DNA of 10,884 bases from Candidatus Coatesiibacteriota bacterium (lineage in GTDB: Bacteria > Oederibacteriota > CAKKQC01): positions 1-10,884 of the forward strand of contig JAHFSL010000041.1 in the NCBI GenBank assembly GCA_023265785.1, read 5' to 3'. The translations under genes and the position numbers were made by a program. Of this stretch, positions 5,575-10,884 are shown one piece after another. Position 1 is the first letter of the stretch, and every line of letters starts with the position of its first letter. Under the pieces are notes generated by a model. The model was not told where the DNA came from and ran no database searches. It saw only the letters and a list, made by a program, of their open reading frames with translations.

Positions 5575-7301
5575 CGGGCGAGCCGCTTCAGCAGGCTGTC
5601 CAGCGGCAGGGTGTTCAGGACATCCCCGGCCCGCAACCACCCGCGGCGGGCGATGCCGATCCCGTAATCGCGGCCGGACGCCAGCTGGGTGTCGCGGTGC
5701 GAGTCGGTATTGATGGCGATGGTGACGCCCGCCTCCCGCGCCTGCCGGAGGGGTCCCTCGGCCAGGTCCAGCCGCTGGGCCTGGGCGTTGAGCTCCAGGC
5801 ACGTGCCGTGATCCTTCGCCGCCCGGATCACCTCGGCCAGGTTGATGGCATACGGGGCCCGCTTGCCGATCAGTCGGCCGGTGGGATGGGCCAGCAGGGT
5901 GACATGGCGGTTCGCCAGCGCCCGGACAGCCCGGCGCGTCTGGTCCGCTTCGGGCAGGGTGAACGCGGTATGGATGGAGGCGACCACGACGTCCAGTTCC
6001 GCCAGGACCTCATCGGGATAGTCCAGGGTTCCGTCCGCCAGGATGTCCACCTCGGCTCCCTTGAGGACCCGGAAGCCCTTGAGGGTCCGGTTGAGCGCGT
6101 CAATTTCCCGGTTCTTCTTCCGGAGGTCCTCGATGGACAGCCCTCCTGCGACCCGGAGGGATCGGGAATGGTCACACAGCGCGATGTAGGCATACCCGAG
6201 GGCCTGCGCCGCGGCGGCCATCTGCGCGGCGGTGTTGGCCCCATCGCTCCAGGTCGTGTGCATGTGCAGGTCGCCCCGGAGATCGCCCGCCTCGATCAGT
6301 ATGGGGAGTCGTCCCTGGAGCGCCGCCTCCACCTCGCCGGTATCCTCGCGGATCTCAGGGGGGATGAAAGGCAGTCCGACGGCCTTGAAGATCTCCTCCT
6401 CGGTGGCGCCTCCGCTGCGTTTCTTCCCCTTGAGCATGCCGTACTCGTTGAGGCTCATCCCCTTGGTGATCCCCAGTTCTCTGATCCTGATATTGAAGTT
6501 TTTGGAACCTGAAAAATAAAGAAGGGCCGCACCGAAGGATTCCGCCGGAACAACCCGCAGGTCCGCGTCCACGCCGGAGGCCAGTCGCACCGAGCACTTG
6601 GTCCCGCCCTGTGCCGTCACGGACCGAACCTCCTCAAATCCCGCAAAGGCCTTGAGGATGCCCGGGGCGTCCGCCGGTTTCCGGGGAATCGCCAGGAAAT
6701 CGAGGTCCCCGATGGTTTCGCGCATCCGCCGCAGACTCCCGGCGATCTCGACCCGGGCCACCCCGGGCAGGGAGGCCAGCCGGGCGAGAATCCGCCGGGC
6801 CAGGGGCAGGGCGGTGGACAGCGGGACCCGGCCGGCACCCGAGCGCAGGAGTTCCATCCCCTTCAGGATCTTCGCGGCAGCCTTCTCGCCCAATCGGGGC
6901 AGGGCCGCAACCTTTCCTGAAGCAATCGCCCGCTCCAACCCCGCGAGGTTTCGGACCTTGAGCTTCGTGGCCACCAGCATGGCGGTCTTGGGGCCCAGTC
7001 CCGGGACCGCGAGCAGGGTCTCGAGTCCCGGTGGGAGGGACTTCCTGATTTTTTCATATTCCGTGCACCGGCCCGTGGTCACCAGTTCCCCGATCTTGGT
7101 GGCGATCCCCTCGCCGATGCCGGGCAGGGTCCGGAGCCCCTTCGTCCCTTCCGCGCGGAAGATCGCGGCGGCGTCCCGGTCCAGTCCCCGGAGGACCTGG
7201 GCGGCGCGCTCGTGGGCCTGCGTTTTGAACCTGATCGCCCCCGTCACCTCGAGCAGGCGTGCGAGCCGGTCCAGTGCCTCCGCCATCTCCCCGTTGGTCA
7301 C
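5571..7301 (-). CDS. polX: Family X DNA polymerase with C-terminal PHP domain (PolX)
   Basis: 576 residues, the normal size for bacterial PolX, a gap-filling repair polymerase whose PHP domain gives 3'-5' exonuclease and AP-endonuclease activity. Order: N-terminal 8-kDa-like domain; helix-hairpin-helix motifs LPGIGEGIATKI (59-70) and VPGLGPKTAMLV (99-110); palm with GSLRR at 188-192 and metal Asp D199 and D201 in GDLDFL, the third in VDADLRVV (D247). Thumb residues YFSGSKNFN and GMSLNEYG follow. The PHP domain from about 340 keeps its metal ligands: H346/H348 (DLHMHT), D353, H378 (CDHS), E417, H444 (SIHT), H472 (AHP), D533/H535 (NTDSH). The start is a GTG at 7301; an ATG five codons in (7286) is possible, but the residues before it match the family. 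It sits 3 bases after the kinase stop and overlaps the rhomboid start, so it is probably co-transcribed with both. Confidence 0.96.
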   Translation of the reverse strand: MTNGEMAEALDRLARLLEVTGAIRFKTQAHERAAQVLRGLDRDAAAIFRAEGTKGLRTLPGIGEGIATKIGELVTTGRCTEYEKIRKSLPPGLETLLAVPGLGPKTAMLVATKLKVRNLAGLERAIASGKVAALPRLGEKAAAKILKGMELLRSGAGRVPLSTALPLARRILARLASLPGVARVEIAGSLRRMRETIGDLDFLAIPRKPADAPGILKAFAGFEEVRSVTAQGGTKCSVRLASGVDADLRVVPAESFGAALLYFSGSKNFNIRIRELGITKGMSLNEYGMLKGKKRSGGATEEEIFKAVGLPFIPPEIREDTGEVEAALQGRLPILIEAGDLRGDLHMHTTWSDGANTAAQMAAAAQALGYAYIALCDHSRSLRVAGGLSIEDLRKKNREIDALNRTLKGFRVLKGAEVDILADGTLDYPDEVLAELDVVVASIHTAFTLPEADQTRRAVRALANRHVTLLAHPTGRLIGKRAPYAINLAEVIRAAKDHGTCLELNAQAQRLDLAEGPLRQAREAGVTIAINTDSHRDTQLASGRDYGIGIARRGWLRAGDVLNTLPLDSLLKRLAR

Positions 7302-7304
7302 GGG

Positions 7305-9266
7305 TCAGACGACCAGGGGGAGGCGGTCCTGCGGCGGCCCGTCCAGCACCTCGCGAACCTTGGCCGCCAGTCCCGTCGGCGTAAAGGGCTTCTCGAGGAA
7401 GGCGATGCCGGAGACCAGCAGGCGGTGCTGGATGATGGCGTCCTCGGTATAGCCCGACATGAACAGGACGCGGGTGGCGGGTCGCAGAGGCCGGAGCCGG
7501 TCGGCCAGGACCCGGCCGCTCATCTGGGGCATGACCACGTCGGTCACGAGCAGGTGGATCGGACCGGCGTGATCCGCCTGTACCTGCAGGGCGTGGGCGC
7601 CGTCCGGCGCGACCAGGACCCGGTAGCCGAAGCTCTTGAGGACATCGGTGGCCAGTTCGCGCACGCCGGTTTCGTCCTCCACGAGCAGGATGGTCTCCGT
7701 GCCGTGGGCGATCGTGACGGGCACCGGGGCGACGGAAACCGGCTCGCTCCCGTCCGTCACCCGGGGCAGGTAAATCTTGAAGGTGGTTCCCTTCCCGGGT
7801 TCCGAGTAGACCCAGATGTTTCCGCCGCTCTGCTTGACGATGCCGTACACGGTGGACAGTCCCAGCCCCGTACCCTTGCCCTTTTCCTTGGTCGTAAAGA
7901 ACGGCTCGAAGATCTGCGCCTGGGTGGCCGCATCCATCCCGGCGCCGGAATCCGAAACCGTCAACCGGACATAGGCGCCGGGCCGGACGGCGAGATGCCG
8001 CGCGGCGTACTCCTGGTCCAGCCAGGCGTTGGAGGTTTCCAGGGTCAGGACGCCCCCCTCCGGCATGGCGTCGCGGGAGTTGACCACGAGGTTCATCACC
8101 ACCTGTTCGATCTGCCCGGCGTCCGCCTTGATCCGGCCCAGGTCCGGCGCCAGGTCCATCCGCACCTCGATGTCCTCTCCGATCAGGCGGCCGAGCATTT
8201 CCCGGAGGTCCCCGAGTTCGGCATTGAGGTCCAGGACCCGCGGCTGTTGGACCTGCTTGCGGCTGAAGGCGAGGAGTTGCTGGGTCAGCAGGGTGGCGCG
8301 CTGGCCGGCCTTGTGAATCTCGCCGATGAAGTGGCGATCGGGATGTTCGGCGGGTATGCGCTCGAGCAGGAGTTCGCTGTACCCGATGATCGTCGTGAGA
8401 ATGTTGTTGAAATCGTGCGCCACGCCGCCGGCGAGCCGGCCCACGGCCTCGAGTTTCTGGGAGAGGATGAGCTGGGCCTCCGTGTGCTGGAGGGCCTCTT
8501 CCTGGTGGACCCGGTCGCTGATGTCGCGCCCGACCCCTTCCAGCGCGATGACGGTCCCGGTGGCATCACGCATGGGGGAGTAGCGGTGCTCCGTCCAGAC
8601 CAGGTGCCCGTCCCGGTGGATGAACCGGAGGATCGCCGGCGACCGGAAGGGGGATCGACCCGCAATCATGTCCGCGAGGCGCGGCAGATCGTCGGGGTGC
8701 AGGATGCGATTGGCCAAATCCGGATCCGCATAGTGTTCCTCGGGGGTGTATCCGACAATGTCGGTGACGGCGCGGCTGACGAACTCGAAGCCGAAGGACG
8801 GGCGAAGCCGGATCCGGTAGATGATGTCGGGCGCATTTTCCGCGAGCCGGCGCATCTGGGCCTGGCTCTCCGCCAGCGCTTCGGTGGCCCGCCGGCGCTC
8901 CACGGCATACAGGAGGCCGCGGGCCAGCATCCCCGGGTTGGCATGGGTGAGCGGAAGAAATTCCTGGGCGCCGCGATCGAGCGCCCGCAGGGCGCTGGAC
9001 TCATCCTCCGTGGCCGCCAGCACGACCAGGGGACGCGGTGCGGCGGCCAGCGCCAGCCGGGACACCAGTTCCTCCGCCGGGCGATCCAGCCCGGTGATGG
9101 CGAGCAGGACCACGTCGGGGGCGTGGCGCCCGTCCAGCAGGCCCGCGCCCGCGGCATCCGGGTCGGGAGAACGGGCAACATGAAACAGGTGTCCCGAGGA
9201 TTCCATGAGCAGGTTCCGGGCGCATTCGGCGACGTCCGGGTTTGATTCCACCAGCAGGACATTCAT
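7305..9266 (-). CDS. Hybrid sensor histidine kinase: pseudo-receiver, PAS, HisKA, HATPase, receiver
   Basis: 653 residues, no membrane segment, so a cytoplasmic sensor. Residues 1-120 look like a receiver domain, but the expected phosphoacceptor Asp is A56 (PDVVLLAITG) and the expected Lys near 106 is Leu, so it probably cannot be phosphorylated. A PAS domain spans about 135-255 (DIIYRI, VGYTPEEHYADPD, VGRDISDR). The HisKA domain has phosphoacceptor H284 in GGVAHDFNNIL. The ATPase domain has N392/N396 in the N-box, D438 in DSGAGM and GKGTGLGLSTVYG at 463-475. A C-terminal receiver (526-645) has E530/D531, phosphoacceptor D576 in TDVVMP, S604 and K626, all intact. The family autophosphorylates at His and passes phosphate to Asp. 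No DNA-binding regulator is next to it, so the output partner is unknown. The ATG at 9266 has a good GGAGG upstream. It is the first gene of the minus-strand run. Confidence 0.95.
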   Translation of the reverse strand: MNVLLVESNPDVAECARNLLMESSGHLFHVARSPDPDAAGAGLLDGRHAPDVVLLAITGLDRPAEELVSRLALAAAPRPLVVLAATEDESSALRALDRGAQEFLPLTHANPGMLARGLLYAVERRRATEALAESQAQMRRLAENAPDIIYRIRLRPSFGFEFVSRAVTDIVGYTPEEHYADPDLANRILHPDDLPRLADMIAGRSPFRSPAILRFIHRDGHLVWTEHRYSPMRDATGTVIALEGVGRDISDRVHQEEALQHTEAQLILSQKLEAVGRLAGGVAHDFNNILTTIIGYSELLLERIPAEHPDRHFIGEIHKAGQRATLLTQQLLAFSRKQVQQPRVLDLNAELGDLREMLGRLIGEDIEVRMDLAPDLGRIKADAGQIEQVVMNLVVNSRDAMPEGGVLTLETSNAWLDQEYAARHLAVRPGAYVRLTVSDSGAGMDAATQAQIFEPFFTTKEKGKGTGLGLSTVYGIVKQSGGNIWVYSEPGKGTTFKIYLPRVTDGSEPVSVAPVPVTIAHGTETILLVEDETGVRELATDVLKSFGYRVLVAPDGAHALQVQADHAGPIHLLVTDVVMPQMSGRVLADRLRPLRPATRVLFMSGYTEDAIIQHRLLVSGIAFLEKPFTPTGLAAKVREVLDGPPQDRLPLVV

Positions 9267-9275
9267 CGTGGGGCG

Positions 9276-9280
9276 CCTCC
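9276..9280 (-). promoter_or_regulatory. Shine-Dalgarno of the histidine kinase gene
   Basis: Read on the minus strand, GGAGG (CCTCC on plus) lies 9 bases before the ATG at 9266. It is one of the few clear ribosome binding sites in the window and supports that start. Confidence 0.65.
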
Positions 9281-9283
9281 AGC

Positions 9284-9311
9284 ATGACGCATGGGGGCGG
9301 GGGAATACAAT
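9284..9311 (+). promoter_or_regulatory. Possible sigma-70-like promoter for the Nudix gene
   Basis: TACAAT at 9306-9311 differs from the TATAAT -10 consensus at one base. Sixteen bases upstream, ATGACG (9284-9289) shares only TGAC with the -35 consensus. It lies in the 53-base divergent spacer between the kinase and the Nudix gene. Transcription would begin near 9317-9320, on or just before the ATG at 9320, giving a leaderless or nearly leaderless message. This is weak evidence from pattern alone, but AT-rich hexamers are rare in this GC-rich DNA. Confidence 0.3.
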
Positions 9312-9319
9312 GGTGACCG

Positions 9320-9889
9320 ATGCGCCGCAACCCGTCCCGCCCCCCCCGCACCCTCCTGCGCACCTCCATCTTCAGGATCGGCGCCGAGGAGTTCCTCCTG
9401 CCCGGCCCGCGCCGGCGGTCGCACACCTTCTACCTTCTGCACGCGCCCGACTGGATCAACGTCCTGCCGGTGGACGATGCGGGGCGGGTCTGGGCCATCC
9501 GCCAGTTCCGGCATGGAACCATGCGCCGCGAGCTGGAGATCCCGGGCGGCGGCATGGACGGGACGCGGGAAACGCCCCTGGCGGCCGCCAAGCGCGAACT
9601 GCGGGAAGAAACGGGTGCGGAGGCCCGGCGGTGGATCCCGCTCGGCCGGGTCCATCCCAACCCCGCCTTCCACCGGAATTGGCTCCACATGTTCCTGGCG
9701 GTCGGCGTGCGGCGCGTGGCGGAGCAGAGGCTGGACCCGGCGGAGTTTATTGATGTGGACCGCATCCCGCTTCGCCGGATCCCCGGCCTGATCGCGCGGG
9801 GCCGGATTGCCCATGCGCTCGTCATCAACGCCTTTCACGCCGCGCTCACCCGGCCCGCCGCCAAACGGGCGCTTCATCGATTCCTTTGA
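9320..9889 (+). CDS. Nudix hydrolase, ADP-ribose pyrophosphatase type
   Basis: 189 residues. The Nudix box is complete: G78-x5-E84-x7-R92-E93-L94-x-E96-E97-x-G99-A100, the Mg-binding helix that cleaves nucleoside diphosphates linked to another group. The preceding strands (INVLPVDDAGRVWAIRQFRHGTMRRELEIPGGGMD) have the layout of ADP-ribose/ADP-sugar pyrophosphatases, where RQFR and the ExPGG motif contact substrate. An HPNPAFHRNWLHMFLA strand follows. The likely product pair is AMP plus ribose 5-phosphate, but the exact substrate is not fixed by sequence. The ATG at 9320 has no good ribosome binding site, while an out-of-frame ATG at 9310 has a G-rich stretch before it. An 8-C tract at 9340-9347 (codons 7-9) lies before the conserved fold. 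The gene ends 16 bases before the tRNA and may share its transcript. C-terminal residues 160-189 are helical and basic. Confidence 0.92.
   Translation: MRRNPSRPPRTLLRTSIFRIGAEEFLLPGPRRRSHTFYLLHAPDWINVLPVDDAGRVWAIRQFRHGTMRRELEIPGGGMDGTRETPLAAAKRELREETGAEARRWIPLGRVHPNPAFHRNWLHMFLAVGVRRVAEQRLDPAEFIDVDRIPLRRIPGLIARGRIAHALVINAFHAALTRPAAKRALHRFL
9340..9347 (+). repeat. Homopolymeric tract of eight C
   Basis: Eight consecutive C residues lie in codons 7-9 of the Nudix gene, the longest C-run I noticed. It is short but in the range where slippage and base-calling errors occur. Loss of one C would join the frame opened by the ATG at 9310 to the Nudix frame and disconnect the ATG at 9320. Confidence 0.85.
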
Positions 9890-9905
9890 TACGATGGAAC
9901 CTTCC

Positions 9906-9981
9906 GGGGCGATAGTTCAGTTGGGAGAACGCCTGCATGGCATGCAGGAGGTCGGGGGTTCAACTCCCCCTCGCTCCACCA
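9906..9981 (+). tRNA. tRNA-Ala (anticodon GGC), CCA encoded
   Basis: A full cloverleaf folds by eye. Acceptor stem GGGGCGA (9906-9912) pairs with TCGCTCC (9971-9977). D stem GTTC/GAAC (9915-9918, 9927-9930). Anticodon stem CCTGC/GCAGG (9932-9936, 9944-9948) with loop ATGGCAT and anticodon GGC at 9939-9941, reading GCC and GCU. A 5-base variable loop is followed by T stem GGGGG/CCCCC (9954-9958, 9966-9970) with loop TTCAACT. The third acceptor pair is G:U (G9908 with T9975), the classical identity element of alanine tRNA. Discriminator A is at 9978 and CCA at 9979-9981. It is on the same strand as the Nudix gene before it and the acetyltransferase after it, with 16 bases on each side and no terminator visible, so it may be cut from a longer transcript. 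No attachment-site duplication is seen. Confidence 0.97.
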
Positions 9982-9997
9982 CCTTCATCGTGCGCCC

Positions 9998-10884
9998 ATG
10001 ATCGTCCGTCCCTGCCCGCCCGCCGAGTTCCTGCACCGCGCGGGCCCCTGGCTCCAGACCCGGGAGTCGGAGCACAACCTGGTCCTCGGGATTGCGGGGA
10101 GCCTCGCGGCGACCGGGGGTCCGCCCGCCCAGGTCGGGAGCCCGCCGGGCGGGCCGCCGTTCCTGGCGACCATCGAGGATGGGACGGGGGAGGTCGTCGC
10201 GGCGGCGGTGCGCGTGCCGCCGCATCACCTCGTCGTCACCCGGGCGCCTGCCAACGCGCTCCTGGCGCTCGCGGAACACCTGGCGCCGGTTGCCCCGGAG
10301 GTCACTGGCGTCAACGGTCCGGTGGAAGCCGCGGAGGGTTTCGCCGCCGCGTGGGCCGCGCGGACCGGAATCGCCGCCCGCGTGGTCATGCGGCTGGGGG
10401 TGTATGAATCCACCCGCGCCATCCAGCCCGGGGTGGCCGGCCGGTTCCGGCTGGCCGATGCCGCCCACCTGGAGCTGTGTGTCCGGTGGCGGCGCGCATT
10501 CCTCGCGGAGGCGGTCCCGCACCATCCGGAACACGGTGAGGACCGGTCCGACGAGACAGTCCGGCGCCTCATGGCGGGCAACCAGATTTTCCTCTGGGTG
10601 GATGCCGGCGAGCCGAAGTCCATGGCGGTCTGGCAGCGGCCCACGCCTCACGGCGTGTGCATCTCGGCCGTCTACACCCCGCCGGAGCACCGTCGCCGGG
10701 GCCATGCCAGCGCTTGCGTGGCGGCCCTCACCCAGTGCCTGCTCGACCAGGGCCGCCGGGCGGTCTGCCTGTTCACCGACCTGGCCAACCCGACCTCGAA
10801 CTCAATCTATGTGAAGGTGGGATTCACCTCTGTCTGCGAATTCGCCGATCACGAGTTCCAGCACCCTGCACCCGGCGGAGGGTA
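9998..10884 (+). CDS. GNAT-family N-acetyltransferase, 3' end cut by window
   Basis: 295 codons are visible from the ATG at 9998 and the frame is open to the last base. The final two bases are TA, so a stop may follow at once. The C-terminal part is a GNAT fold: the strand GVCISAVYTPPEHRR leads into the acetyl-CoA pyrophosphate loop R232-R-R-G235-H-A237 (family Q/RxxGxG/A), then an alpha helix, and then LFTDLANPTSNSIYVKVGF, a typical motif B with the Asn and Tyr that sit near the acetyl group. The first 150 residues are a degenerate GNAT-like half with a Gly/Pro-rich linker at 39-54. This two-part layout with length near 290 is common among uncharacterised bacterial GNATs. The acceptor, which could be a small molecule, a peptide or an antibiotic, is not known. 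There is no clear ribosome binding site. The start lies 16 bases after the tRNA CCA, so transcription from the tRNA promoter is possible. Confidence 0.88.
   Translation, partial: MIVRPCPPAEFLHRAGPWLQTRESEHNLVLGIAGSLAATGGPPAQVGSPPGGPPFLATIEDGTGEVVAAAVRVPPHHLVVTRAPANALLALAEHLAPVAPEVTGVNGPVEAAEGFAAAWAARTGIAARVVMRLGVYESTRAIQPGVAGRFRLADAAHLELCVRWRRAFLAEAVPHHPEHGEDRSDETVRRLMAGNQIFLWVDAGEPKSMAVWQRPTPHGVCISAVYTPPEHRRRGHASACVAALTQCLLDQGRRAVCLFTDLANPTSNSIYVKVGFTSVCEFADHEFQHPAPGGG

Noticed and set aside
4822..5667. A 281-codon plus-strand frame across the rhomboid gene
   Set aside because: It is antisense to a clear rhomboid protease and its product is charged low-complexity sequence.
7212..9245. A 677-codon open frame on the plus strand, antisense to the histidine kinase
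   Set aside because: The minus strand encodes a kinase with every expected motif. The plus frame is low-complexity, rich in Gly, Val, Asp and Gln, with no recognisable domain, as expected opposite a GC-rich gene.
9906..9981. tRNA gene as an integration site for a mobile element
   Set aside because: No integrase, no duplicated tRNA 3' end and no change in gene character on either side within the window.
10140..10154. Perfect inverted repeat, 7-bp arms with one central base, possible hairpin
   Set aside because: The loop is too small, there is no T-run, and it lies inside the GNAT gene in codons for a Gly/Pro-rich linker, so it is best explained by base composition.

Overview
The window is GC-rich, densely coding bacterial DNA, with no intergenic stretch longer than about 55 bases. 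It has no insertion sequence, CRISPR array or phage gene. The organism is probably a free-living heterotroph of the PVC group (Verrucomicrobiota, Kiritimatiellota or Planctomycetota). The guess rests on a secreted Cys-type sulfatase paired with its radical-SAM maturase, short overlapping genes, very high G+C at third positions and a tRNA with encoded CCA. It is an inference from gene content, not a proven assignment.

Positions 1-4879, plus strand: a run of five genes that looks like one operon. It starts with the C-terminal part of an anaerobic sulfatase-maturating enzyme, cut by the window edge. Next come a secreted sulfatase whose catalytic cysteine sits in a CMPSR motif, a ROK-family sugar kinase, a GH18 glycoside hydrolase without a signal peptide, and a homocysteine S-methyltransferase-like protein. 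The last three genes are joined by stop/start overlaps (TGATG, then ATGA). The first four genes fit a route for a sulfated, probably amino-sugar-containing glycan: maturase activates sulfatase, sulfatase desulfates outside the cytoplasm, GH18 cuts oligomers, and ROK phosphorylates the sugar. The methyltransferase has no obvious place in that route.

Positions 4876-9266, minus strand: a second run, read right to left. It holds a hybrid sensor histidine kinase, a PolX-type DNA polymerase with a PHP domain, and a rhomboid intramembrane protease. The kinase and PolX are 3 bases apart; PolX and rhomboid overlap by 4. The two runs converge so tightly that the stop codons of the methyltransferase and the rhomboid share one CTAG.

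Positions 9267-10884, plus strand: a 53-base divergent spacer, a Nudix hydrolase of ADP-ribose pyrophosphatase type, a complete tRNA-Ala(GGC) with the G3:U70 identity pair and encoded CCA, and a GNAT acetyltransferase that runs off the end of the window.

I see no clearly new defence, mobile or regulatory system. The points most worth a second look are the sulfatase's missing active-site histidine, the ROK protein's missing zinc motif and start codon, the cytoplasmic GH18 in a sulfatase operon, the pseudo-receiver on the histidine kinase, and an 8-C tract at the start of the Nudix gene that could switch reading frame.
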